The notes under the pieces were generated by a model. That model ran no database searches. It was not told the origin of the DNA and saw only the letters and a list, made by a program, of their open reading frames with translations. This document shows positions 1 through 5,544 of a stretch of 6,666 bases of DNA, piece after piece. The position numbers and the translations under genes are program-made. Numbering within the stretch: the first letter of the stretch is position 1; each line of letters begins with the position of its first letter. This stretch comes from JANQLU01 sp964434955 (GTDB taxonomy: Bacteria; Planctomycetota; Planctomycetia; Pirellulales; Pirellulaceae), in NCBI GenBank assembly GCA_964434955.1, contig CAYSXI010000238.1, positions 1 to 6,666 of the forward strand. The letters are read 5' to 3'.

Positions 1-654
1 TTGTTTGGCGCCATGTTTTTCATTTCTTCGGAGATGTCGCAACCGGGCGTCGGGGTTCCAGGGTTCATTGGAGCCATGTTGCTCGTCCTGTTTTTCTGGA
101 GTCAGTTCCTCGATGGAAACGCTGACTGGTTGGAGATCATTCTTTTTGTCGCCGGTGTAATTTGTATTCTGCTGGAGATTTTCGTGATCCCTGGACTGGG
201 CATTTTTGGATTCGGTGGATTGGTCATGGTGGTCATCTCGATTGTCCTTGCTTCCCAGTCGTTCATCATTCCCAGAAACTCGGAAGAGTTTCGGCAGCTT
301 CCGGCGTCGCTAATGATGGTGATCGGCGCGGGAGGCGGGAGCATTGCTGCCATGGTGGTCTTTCGGAAATTCTTGCCGCATATGCCGGTTCTCAAACGCT
401 TGATGCTGACACCACCGTCGAAAGATACGGCGGACGGACTATTGAATGACCCAGAAGCGGTCGTAAACTTGGCCCATCTGCATGGCAAACATGGTCAAGC
501 GTTGACCGAATTAATGCCAACCGGAAAAGCACAGTTTGGCGATGAGATTGTCAATGTCATTACCGACGGTCGTTTGATTGAGAAGAACGCGACGGTCATT
601 GTGCAGAACGTTTCCGGAAACATCGTTCGCGTCGCACCAGTCGACGAAGCTTGA
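1..654 (+). CDS. NfeD family membrane protein, C-terminal part (5' end outside window)
   Basis: This is the C-terminal 217 residues of a long-form NfeD protein, open at the left edge, so the initial TTG is an internal codon rather than a start. Residues about 12-20 (EMSQPGVGVPG) match the segment that in full-length NfeD follows a ClpP/SppA-like serine protease domain, so that domain should lie upstream. Next come four hydrophobic segments at about 21-36, 45-63, 66-86 and 103-121, with the family motif EIFVIPGLGIFGFGG at 59-73. A soluble C-terminal OB-fold-like domain follows at about 162-213 with regularly spaced glycines. Long NfeD proteins are known as membrane-bound proteases often paired with stomatin/flotillin genes and linked to membrane quality control. 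No stomatin partner is visible here, although it could lie outside the window. The stop TGA is at 652-654. The family call is firm; the protease domain is inferred. Confidence 0.9.
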   Translation: MFGAMFFISSEMSQPGVGVPGFIGAMLLVLFFWSQFLDGNADWLEIILFVAGVICILLEIFVIPGLGIFGFGGLVMVVISIVLASQSFIIPRNSEEFRQLPASLMMVIGAGGGSIAAMVVFRKFLPHMPVLKRLMLTPPSKDTADGLLNDPEAVVNLAHLHGKHGQALTELMPTGKAQFGDEIVNVITDGRLIEKNATVIVQNVSGNIVRVAPVDEA

Positions 655-687
655 ATCTAGACAACTGATTTATCGGGATCATCAACC

Positions 688-692
688 AGGGA
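688..692 (+). promoter_or_regulatory. Ribosome binding site for the exported protein at 699
   Basis: AGGGA lies 6 nt before the ATG at 699 and supports that start. The 44 bp between the NfeD stop and this ATG contain no convincing promoter or terminator, so co-transcription with the NfeD gene is possible. Confidence 0.6.
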
Positions 693-698
693 TCAAAA

Positions 699-1343
699 AT
701 GGTATCGAAAGCGTTTGCAGTATTATTGACGATTGCTTGTTTCACGCTGCCGGTTACGGCGATCGGTCAAGAAAACGTACAACAAGAAGACCCGGAGGCT
801 AACGCGAAGGCTATCAAGACTCCCGAAGGTTGGCGTGGCGAGACAATCAAGCTCCCCGCGCCTTTTGCCAAAGACATGAAACTTACCGGTTTCGAAGTCA
901 TTCGATTCGCGCCCGGCATGTTCAATGTTGAGAAGGACGATTTCTTCTCTTACGTTTTCTACATGGCCGTTAGTGATGATCAAAAGTTCGACAAAGCCAC
1001 AATCGAATCTGAAATGCTCGCGTACTATCGAGGGCTCGCGAAAGCAGTATCCGCCGACAAAGATGCTTTGGACACCAGTCGCTTCAGCATCAAAATTAAA
1101 TCCGTTGATTCTGGTGACGACAAGGAATCCAAGGCCAAGCAATTTGCTGCCCAGCTGAAATGGATTGAGCCTTTTGTGACAAACAAAGGGCAACAGCTGA
1201 ACCTGGAAATGACCGCCTTTGCCGACAAGAAAAACAAAAAGAACTATTTGTTTGTTTGCGCTTCACCGGCAAAGGACGACGCAAAGATCTGGAAACAGTT
1301 GCGTGAGATTCGCAAGACGTTCGTCGAATCATTTGAAGAATAG
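699..1343 (+). CDS. Exported protein of unknown function
   Basis: I do not recognise this 214-residue protein. It starts with a clear Sec signal peptide: Lys4, a hydrophobic core at about 5-20, and probable cleavage after the AIG or AIGQ stretch near residue 24. An acidic linker at 25-40 follows. The mature part is a single mixed alpha/beta domain: LPAPFAKDMKLTGFEVIRF at about 52-70, an aromatic strand (FFSYVFYMAV, 82-91), a helix (about 97-117), a strand around 128-136, then a long strand pair ending in KNYLFVCASP (181-190). A C-terminal helix (193-213) is rich in Lys, Arg and Glu. There are no metal-binding clusters and only one mature Cys (187). It probably resides in the periplasm. It sits 44 bp after the NfeD gene, so the two may be co-transcribed. 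An AGGGA ribosome binding site supports the start. Confidence 0.85.
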   Translation: MVSKAFAVLLTIACFTLPVTAIGQENVQQEDPEANAKAIKTPEGWRGETIKLPAPFAKDMKLTGFEVIRFAPGMFNVEKDDFFSYVFYMAVSDDQKFDKATIESEMLAYYRGLAKAVSADKDALDTSRFSIKIKSVDSGDDKESKAKQFAAQLKWIEPFVTNKGQQLNLEMTAFADKKNKKNYLFVCASPAKDDAKIWKQLREIRKTFVESFEE

Positions 1344-1358
1344 GCCAAAGGCTATTCT
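1337..1358. terminator. Short hairpin spanning two convergent stop codons
   Basis: The arms at 1337-1343 and 1352-1358 pair perfectly (7 bp). Two further C:G pairs (1345-1346 with 1350-1351) form past a bulged G at 1344, closing an AAA loop. Each arm carries the GAA-TAG end of one of the two converging genes. No T-run follows on either strand, so it is a weak bidirectional terminator candidate at best; part of the symmetry comes from both genes ending in Glu-TAG. Confidence 0.3.
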
Positions 1359-1864
1359 GTCGTCAGCTTGTACCCTGCCCCGCGCCATGCGTGAATGCCG
1401 CCGGGAAAACGCTTAACGTTTTTGTATCCCAGTTCCTGGGCAAAGATGGCCGCATTGTGTGAACGAGCGCATTTGACGAAACCGCAATACACGATAATCG
1501 TTCGGTTTTTGTCCTTACCTAGCAAAGCCTCGTACTGTTCACGAGTGCGTTCGCCCATCGTGTCCTTGTTCCACTCTTCAATGACTTCCTTTGGAAACTC
1601 AAAGTTGACGGCGCCTTCCAAATGGCCCTTGTCGTAACTGGCAGCGGCAGGCATGGCGTCGACGATCAGCGCGTCTTTTCCTTCCTCCATAAAGTCATGG
1701 AGCTCTTCGGTGGATATCAACTCGTACTTTCCAGCGGCCGTTTCGTTGTAAAGCTTGATCGCGGACTCTTCGGTCGCCAGCTCCTGCTGGAATTTGTTGG
1801 TTCCACATCCAGTGACGGCAAGCGCCAACCCAACGACAGAGAACAAAAAAACGAATCGATTCAT
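1352..1864 (-). CDS. Rhodanese-domain lipoprotein (putative thiosulfate/persulfide sulfurtransferase)
   Basis: This is a 170-residue single-domain rhodanese anchored as a lipoprotein. The N-terminus (MNRFVFLF) leads a hydrophobic stretch into a lipobox VTGC at 17-20, so Cys20 should be lipidated and the enzyme should face the periplasm. The rhodanese domain spans about 46-168: LIVDAMP (66-72), the YDKGHLEGAVNFEF motif (77-90), the active loop YCGFVKCARSHNAA (126-139), and FPGGIHAWRGAGY near the end (153-165). Cys127 is the expected catalytic, persulfide-carrying residue. Cys132 is a second cysteine in the same loop, and Arg134 closes it. Rhodaneses move sulfane sulfur from donors such as thiosulfate to thiols or cyanide; the real substrate here is unknown. 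The start at 1864 is chosen over a longer reading from 1927 because only it gives the lipoprotein signal and an AGGAG site. The gene lies 7 bp after the MauE-like gene and is surely co-transcribed with it. Confidence 0.92.
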   Translation of the reverse strand: MNRFVFLFSVVGLALAVTGCGTNKFQQELATEESAIKLYNETAAGKYELISTEELHDFMEEGKDALIVDAMPAAASYDKGHLEGAVNFEFPKEVIEEWNKDTMGERTREQYEALLGKDKNRTIIVYCGFVKCARSHNAAIFAQELGYKNVKRFPGGIHAWRGAGYKLTTE

Positions 1865-1871
1865 CGGAAAG

Positions 1872-2288
1872 TCACTCCTGACGAGCTTGCTTGGGAGAAG
1901 CCAAAATGAAAATGAGGACAAGTCCACTTAATATGATTAAATCAATCAAGATTTGATAAGCCAAGGGGATTTGGAATGCGGGTCCAAAACAGCCGCAGTC
2001 AATGTCCAGTCCAATGGCGATACCATAGGTGATTGCGGCAATGAAGACACCGATGAGCCCCCCCAACCAACAGGCGGCAACTCGCGGGCGAAGCAAGAGC
2101 ATGAGCCCACCGATCAACTCACCGAAAATAATAAAGAGCGTCGCCGGAATGACCGCAACGTCAGGAACAATCCCGAAGTCACCCACGGTCTCCGAGAATT
2201 CTTTCCAGTCATAGAGCTTAAGCGCACCTGTCGCAAAGAACAGCAACGCAAAAGCAACTCTCAGAATAAATAGGAACCAGGTTTTCAT
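1872..2288 (-). CDS. MauE/DoxX-type four-helix membrane protein with Cys-Gly-Cys motif
   Basis: This 138-residue integral membrane protein has four hydrophobic segments at about 5-24, 45-66, 72-93 and 112-130. Segment 1 runs into GALKLYDWKEFSETV (21-35), typical of the DoxX/MauE fold, and FGELIGGLMLLLRP (55-68) matches the second helix pattern. Between helices 3 and 4 lies DIDCGCFG (95-102), the hallmark of the MauE branch, with Cys98 and Cys100. MauE was first described in methylamine dehydrogenase maturation and is thought to help thiol/disulfide exchange across the membrane. No mau structural gene is present here, so I infer a general redox role. The immediate downstream partner is a periplasmic rhodanese lipoprotein, 7 bp away, which suggests that thiols or persulfides are the cargo. 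The ATG at 2288 is preferred over a TTG at 2297; neither has a clear ribosome binding site. The stop is at 1872-1874. Confidence 0.88.
   Translation of the reverse strand: MKTWFLFILRVAFALLFFATGALKLYDWKEFSETVGDFGIVPDVAVIPATLFIIFGELIGGLMLLLRPRVAACWLGGLIGVFIAAITYGIAIGLDIDCGCFGPAFQIPLAYQILIDLIILSGLVLIFILASPKQARQE
1875..1879 (-). promoter_or_regulatory. Ribosome binding site deciding the rhodanese start
   Basis: On the minus strand AGGAG precedes the ATG at 1864 by 10 nt. It lies inside the last codons of the upstream MauE-like gene, which supports translational linkage of the two and the lipoprotein start. Confidence 0.6.
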
Positions 2289-2365
2289 TGGTATCAAATG
2301 GATGGCAGATTGATCGAGACGGGGCGAAGCGAGGGTGAATTAAGGGTCAACGATTCGCGCAAGGG
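2289..2365 (-). other. Short intergenic gap upstream of the MauE-like gene
   Basis: These 77 bp separate the hydrolase stop from the MauE-like start. On the minus strand a TTGACC (2345-2350) resembles a -35 element, but no matching -10 box sits 16-18 nt downstream. I see no terminator, so readthrough from the hydrolase gene is possible. Confidence 0.3.
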
Positions 2366-3538
2366 TTACTGTTTCGGCAAAGCCGTGTTGGGCTTGACCG
2401 CATCCGCCGGAAACTTGCCTTCAAAAACAAGCATTTGCTTTCGAGATTCAATCGTCACAAATGACTCGTCGATCTTTCCTTCTTTGCTGGTCACAAGTTC
2501 GAGATCAAGTTTGAGGTGCTTGGCGAGAAACGGATAGGCCGCCATTCTCTTGCTCGTGCCATAGTCGTGGCCTTCGTCAGGGAAATGCGAGTTTTGAACA
2601 TTCCCTTCTTGGTCGTACAGTTTGTAAATGGACTGGCAAAATGGAAACTCAACTTTCGGAGTATTCTTGGTCCAATCTTTCCCATTGGAAATCAAAAGCA
2701 TGGGTCGTGGAGCCGCGAGTGCGGCAATCTCAACATTGTTTGTCTTATGGCGTTCGCTCCAATGAATCGGCATCCCGCTCTCACAGACGCAGCCACCAAA
2801 AAAGTGGGCCGACACCTGACAAACGGGAACTGAAACTTTGATCCGATCGTCAATTGCCGTCAAAATAAATGTTTGAGTACCGCCCCCTGAACATCCGGTC
2901 ATTCCAATGCGTGTCGAGTCGACTTTGGGCACCGTTAACAGATAATCCAATGCGCGAATGCTATTCCAAGTTTGCAAGCGCAACACCTGCGGTGTCCGGC
3001 GGTGATTCCAGCCGGCGTCCTTCGTATCTCCGTAACCAACCATGTCGTATTGAAAAACAGCTGCGCCCATTTTTGCCAAAACGGCGCACCGCATCTGCCG
3101 TGACTCTCGAAAACGGCCTCCGTGACCATGCGGGCAAAGGATGCCGGCGAGCTCGCCTTTAAATTCGGTTGGCAGGTAAAGCGAGCCTGTGACGTAAAAA
3201 CCGGGTGAGCTTTGAAACGCGACGCTTGTCACGGAATAGCCATCGTACTTGCGATGGTTTTTTGATATGACTTTGAGCGGCGATCGCTTTGGCAACGGTT
3301 CGAGGCCAGCCCCTTTCAAGATTTCCTTCCGGATAAGTGCCCGCCTCGTTTTCCAGCTGTTTAGGTCAGGATGACCGGCAAGCATTGCCTTCAGCTCATT
3401 CCGGGCCTCTTTTTCGGTATGTGCATAACCAACTCGCAGCTTTGGCTTGTCCTGAGCGTCGCACTCGTTCAGCATACTCGCACAAAGGGCCATGAAAACG
3501 CTGCAGCAACTGATTCCTACCAACCGGTGAAATTTCAT
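2366..3538 (-). CDS. Exported alpha/beta-hydrolase, acetyl-xylan-esterase-like
   Basis: The 390-residue protein has a signal peptide: MKFHR, then a hydrophobic core to about residue 24, with probable cleavage near the CDAQ at 26-29. The alpha/beta-hydrolase fold follows: strand and oxyanion region ILCPHGHGG (133-141), FQYDMVGYGDT (162-172), nucleophile elbow GCSGGG with Ser217 (215-220), the likely acid Asp288 in SNGKDW, and the base His324 in DEGHDYG. The triad is complete, so an active esterase is expected. The sequence best resembles the large exported acetyl-xylan-esterase/dienelactone-hydrolase-like group that planctomycetes carry in many copies. The natural substrate, perhaps acylated polysaccharide, is inferred. 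Cysteines at 216, 240, 250 and 252 cluster around the active-site region. The start at 3538 (GGAG 6 nt upstream) is preferred over a longer 406-residue reading from 3586, because it places the signal peptide at the N-terminus. The nearest upstream gene ends 63 bp away on the same strand. Confidence 0.9.
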   Translation of the reverse strand: MKFHRLVGISCCSVFMALCASMLNECDAQDKPKLRVGYAHTEKEARNELKAMLAGHPDLNSWKTRRALIRKEILKGAGLEPLPKRSPLKVISKNHRKYDGYSVTSVAFQSSPGFYVTGSLYLPTEFKGELAGILCPHGHGGRFRESRQMRCAVLAKMGAAVFQYDMVGYGDTKDAGWNHRRTPQVLRLQTWNSIRALDYLLTVPKVDSTRIGMTGCSGGGTQTFILTAIDDRIKVSVPVCQVSAHFFGGCVCESGMPIHWSERHKTNNVEIAALAAPRPMLLISNGKDWTKNTPKVEFPFCQSIYKLYDQEGNVQNSHFPDEGHDYGTSKRMAAYPFLAKHLKLDLELVTSKEGKIDESFVTIESRKQMLVFEGKFPADAVKPNTALPKQ

Positions 3539-3544
3539 ATCTCG

Positions 3545-3548
3545 CTCC
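3545..3548 (-). promoter_or_regulatory. Ribosome binding site deciding the hydrolase start
   Basis: GGAG on the minus strand lies 6 nt before the ATG at 3538. It favours this start over the in-frame codon at 3586, which would bury the signal peptide behind 16 polar residues. Confidence 0.6.
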
Positions 3549-3601
3549 AAGAGGCCTGTTGTATCGGTATTCGACTCGCCTGACATGCTGGGTTGTCCAA
3601 G

Positions 3602-3901
3602 CTAACCTTCGCTCGAAGGCCTTAGATTGGCTGGGCCACGTTTTACGGGAAACAGATTCCAAACCGCGATCAGGGCCCAGATCACGTTAAGTGCACAGGA
3701 AGGATAGGCTTCCTGATCCAATGTGTCGATCGCCAGGAATGCAGCTCCAACCAAGTTCATGATGACCGAAGTTCGGCTTTCCGGTCGGATGATCTTTCGC
3801 CCAACCAGCAAATAGGCCACGAGCACCAGCAAGGCTCCAATCCAACCGACGATTCGAATACCAATTTTCCAATCGTCCTGCTGTCCAAAAAGTTCGACCA
3901 T
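3602..3901 (-). CDS. Small CBU_0592-like membrane protein
   Basis: This 99-residue protein has three hydrophobic segments at about 17-34, 46-60 and 69-85. The pattern GWIGALLVLVAYLLVGRK (19-36), then MNLVGAAFLAIDTL (48-61), then YPSCALNVIWALIAVWNL (66-83) matches the small CBU_0592-like domain family. That family is widespread in bacteria and has no established function. A short polar tail (86-99) ends the protein. The ATG at 3901, with AGGGA 5 nt upstream, is better than a TTG at 3928 that lacks a Shine-Dalgarno site. It lies 63 bp before the hydrolase gene on the same strand and 146 bp after the DUF6624 gene. A short CCTTCG/CGAAGG inverted repeat (3606-3619) covers its last codons, but no T-run follows, so I do not call it a terminator. 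Confidence 0.82.
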   Translation of the reverse strand: MVELFGQQDDWKIGIRIVGWIGALLVLVAYLLVGRKIIRPESRTSVIMNLVGAAFLAIDTLDQEAYPSCALNVIWALIAVWNLFPVKRGPANLRPSSEG

Positions 3902-3906
3902 CTTTT

Positions 3907-3911
3907 TCCCT
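3907..3911 (-). promoter_or_regulatory. Ribosome binding site deciding the CBU_0592-like start
   Basis: AGGGA on the minus strand lies 5 nt upstream of the ATG at 3901. It supports the 99-residue product over the 108-residue reading from a TTG at 3928. Confidence 0.6.
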
Positions 3912-4047
3912 GCCGGCAATTCGCCCAATTGAAATCAAGCGACCCATTGAAGTTAAGGGAATCAGCTTCAGTCAATTTTTGGATCGTGTAAACCACCTTT
4001 GACTGGAATTTCAATCCACGCACGGATTTAAGCCCTGACACTCTTCG

Positions 4048-4740
4048 TCACCGATCGAAAAGCTTTAAATATTCTTCAATCGTTCCCAGCCCGATTTCTT
4101 TGCGACGCTTGTTGAGGTTTTCAGGATCCTCCAAATTGTGTGGAGTTGGCTTGCCATCGACCAACTTGATCTGCGTTCCATATCGCTGAGGTTTTCCTTC
4201 GGCCACCAAAACGCGATCCGTCAAGTAACCAAGTTGAATCGGCGTGACTTCGCCCTTGGGCATCTTCTCCATCAACCCGAGGCATTGCTTTTGGAACTTT
4301 CGATCCATGTCGGAATGTTGTGCCAGCAACCACGCAGCATTCGCGCCGTCTTTTCCAACCAGCGATTTCCCAAGCCAACCGTGTTTTTCAATCAATGGCT
4401 CCATCCATTCACGATTCTCACGATCCACTTCGACGACGTGGTCGATTTTTTCCTGCCATTTCTTTTTGACTTCTTTGTCCTCCGATTTTCTCCAATCGCG
4501 TGGCATCGAGTTGAATACGCGACGGGCCTTTTGATCCACTTCCATGCGTCGCAAAAGTTCCTCGCGCAGCTTCGGGAGCTTGCATCGATCCTGTTCCTTG
4601 TCTGACTTGGTACCGTTTCCTTGCTTGTCCTTTTCCGACTTGTTGGCTTGGCCCAGCACCGGAGTCGCCACGAACAAGCCAAGCCCCATCACGAGTACAA
4701 GGAAACAGAAGCTTGCCAAGCGGCCTCGTTTATGTGTCAT
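4048..4740 (-). CDS. Exported DUF6624 family protein
   Basis: This 230-residue protein has a Sec signal peptide (MTHKRGR, hydrophobic core about 9-26, probable cleavage at VLG|Q, residues 28-31). A charged Lys/Asp-rich linker (about 32-53) leads into one domain from about 55 to the C-terminus. The domain carries the features I associate with DUF6624: LREELLRRMEVDQKAR (58-73), VDRENREWMEPLIEKHGW (105-122), AAWLLAQHSD (135-144), LGYLTDRVLVAEGKPQRYGTQ (170-190), and a short tail with a predicted helix. The His, Asp and Gln residues of QHSD and YGTQ are the obvious conserved polar positions, but no catalytic role is known. The start is the ATG at 4740, with GGGGAG 6 nt upstream; a TTG at 4839 in frame would add 33 residues ahead of the signal peptide and is rejected. 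The gene diverges from the ECF sigma operon across 156 bp, so shared control is plausible. Confidence 0.87.
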   Translation of the reverse strand: MTHKRGRLASFCFLVLVMGLGLFVATPVLGQANKSEKDKQGNGTKSDKEQDRCKLPKLREELLRRMEVDQKARRVFNSMPRDWRKSEDKEVKKKWQEKIDHVVEVDRENREWMEPLIEKHGWLGKSLVGKDGANAAWLLAQHSDMDRKFQKQCLGLMEKMPKGEVTPIQLGYLTDRVLVAEGKPQRYGTQIKLVDGKPTPHNLEDPENLNKRRKEIGLGTIEEYLKLFDR

Positions 4741-4746
4741 AAGTGA

Positions 4747-4752
4747 CTCCCC
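4747..4752 (-). promoter_or_regulatory. Ribosome binding site deciding the DUF6624 start
   Basis: GGGGAG on the minus strand sits 6 nt before the ATG at 4740. It is the strongest Shine-Dalgarno sequence in the window and fixes the start at the signal peptide. Confidence 0.65.
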
Positions 4753-4824
4753 AACCTCAAAAGGATTCGAATCGTGCACGGCTGCATCGCGAGAAAAAAT
4801 TCTTCTGATATTTTTTGATTCCTC

Positions 4825-4851
4825 AAGGAAACTTTGCAACCAAATTTCCTT
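4825..4851. repeat. Imperfect inverted repeat, 11-bp arms, candidate operator
   Basis: The left arm AAGGAAACTTTG (4825-4836) and right arm CAAATTTCCTT (4841-4851) are reverse complements except for one extra C at 4832, and are separated by CAAC. It lies 46 bp before the sigma factor start and 85 bp before the DUF6624 start. No T-run follows it on either strand, so it is not an intrinsic terminator. A regulator site or a leader hairpin are the options. Confidence 0.5.
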
Positions 4852-4896
4852 AGCGGCAATGATATCTCTAGGCCGTCATTTTACTAAGCAAAACAG

Positions 4897-5544
4897 TTGG
4901 ATACTCGTTTGAACGCCGCAAATTCCGAATCCTGGATCGAATGCTGGCAAAACAACCATGCTTGGCTCCGTTCAATCCTGTATTCGCGGTTGCGCGATTC
5001 GAGCGCCGTCGATGAAGTCATGCAGGAAACGGCTTTGGCCGCCAGTGTCCGTTGTTCGCTGCTTGGAACCAACACGCCTGTGGTGGAACCCGAAAATCGA
5101 GCGATGAGTTCTTCGGCAACGAAAGATCGAAACAAGACGATTGTGCCAGGGCGGAGCGATTCCAATGGCCATGGAGTGTCGCGCTGGCTGTACCGCGTCG
5201 CTGTTCGACAGGCATTGCTCTATCGACGAAAGAATCGGCGTTATGAGAATCGAATCTCCAACTACAAGAAATCAAATGGAAAAGCGGAAAGCAATGGCTG
5301 CGATAATCCGCTGCAAATCCTGATAGCAATGGAACGTCGGGACCTGGTTAATCGAGCGCTCCAAGAACTCTCTCGCAAGGACTGCGAAGTGCTTTTGCTC
5401 AAATACCGGGAAGGATGGAGTTGCAAAGAAATGGCGGACCGGCTGGGAGCCAGCGAGTCCGCGATGAAATCCCGTTTGCTCCGGGCCCGAAAAAACCTTC
5501 TGGCACGGCTCCAACAAATCGGCGTCGATGAGGACCCAAGATGA
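4897..5544 (+). CDS. ECF-type RNA polymerase sigma factor with extended region 2 linker
   Basis: This 215-residue protein is a group 4 (ECF) sigma-70 factor that would direct RNA polymerase to a dedicated promoter set. Region 2 begins around residue 20 (HAWLRSILYSRLRDSSAVDEVMQETALAAS, 21-50) and resumes at SRWLYRVAVRQALLYRRKNRR (95-115). Region 4 spans about 143-208, with helix-turn-helix YREGWSCKEMADRLGASESAMKSRLLRARKNL (170-201). Between the two halves of region 2 lies a polar insert (about 55-94) rich in Ser, Asn, Thr and Gly, clearly longer than the short loop usual in ECF factors. The start is the TTG at 4897: an in-frame stop lies at 4885-4887 and the first ATG is at codon 42, inside region 2. 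A second TTG at 4909 is the only close alternative. No ribosome binding site is visible. The end overlaps the anti-sigma gene by ATGA, so the two are translated together and its activity is presumably held by that protein. Confidence 0.93.
   Translation: MDTRLNAANSESWIECWQNNHAWLRSILYSRLRDSSAVDEVMQETALAASVRCSLLGTNTPVVEPENRAMSSSATKDRNKTIVPGRSDSNGHGVSRWLYRVAVRQALLYRRKNRRYENRISNYKKSNGKAESNGCDNPLQILIAMERRDLVNRALQELSRKDCEVLLLKYREGWSCKEMADRLGASESAMKSRLLRARKNLLARLQQIGVDEDPR
5530..5534 (+). promoter_or_regulatory. Ribosome binding site of the coupled anti-sigma gene
   Basis: GAGGA, inside the last codons of the sigma gene, lies 6 nt before the ATG at 5541. Together with the ATGA overlap of start and stop (5541-5544) it points to translational coupling, which keeps the two products balanced. 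Confidence 0.7.

Larger units (their letters stand above)
4741..4896. promoter_or_regulatory. Divergent control region between DUF6624 and the ECF sigma operon
   Basis: These 156 bp must hold the promoter of the minus-strand DUF6624 gene and probably that of the plus-strand sigma operon. The middle is A/T-rich (about 4792-4850), including an AAAAAAT/ATTTTTT pair at 4794-4800 and 4810-4816, and contains the inverted repeat listed separately. GGAAAC at 4827-4832 resembles the GGAAC core of ECF-type -35 elements. However, I find no well-spaced -10 partner, and no housekeeping-type promoter stands out. Confidence 0.5.

Noticed and set aside
723..1193. A 156-codon open frame on the minus strand inside the exported protein gene
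   Set aside because: The plus-strand frame has a signal peptide and Shine-Dalgarno site; the antisense product looks random and has no start signal.
1865..1927. Extension of the rhodanese by 21 residues to a start at 1927
   Set aside because: It would overlap the MauE-like gene by 56 bp and hide the lipoprotein signal. The AGGAG site points to 1864.
1872..2288. Part of a methylamine utilisation (mau) cluster
   Set aside because: Only the MauE-like membrane protein is present; no methylamine dehydrogenase subunit or MauD/MauG gene is in the window.
3606..3619. CCTTCG/CGAAGG hairpin at the end of the CBU_0592-like gene as a terminator
   Set aside because: The stem is only 5-6 bp with a minimal loop, and no T-run follows on the minus strand.
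3939..4047. A small gene or RNA between the CBU_0592-like and DUF6624 genes
   Set aside because: No frame with a start signal and no stable stem is apparent. A TTGACT at 3970-3975 (minus strand) lacks a convincing -10 box, so I see only ordinary spacer.
4138..4605. A 155-codon open frame on the plus strand, antisense to the DUF6624 gene
   Set aside because: It has no ribosome binding site and no family resemblance. The minus-strand frame has a signal peptide and conserved DUF6624 motifs, so this is a shadow of it.
4764..4773. Perfect 10-bp palindrome GATTCGAATC upstream of DUF6624, repeated at 5982-5991
   Set aside because: Several perfect 10-bp palindromes are expected by chance in 6.7 kb, and the second copy lies inside the anti-sigma coding sequence.
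4741..4839. Extension of the DUF6624 protein by 33 residues to a TTG at 4839
   Set aside because: No ribosome binding site there, and it would put a polar tail ahead of a clear signal peptide; GGGGAG marks the ATG at 4740.
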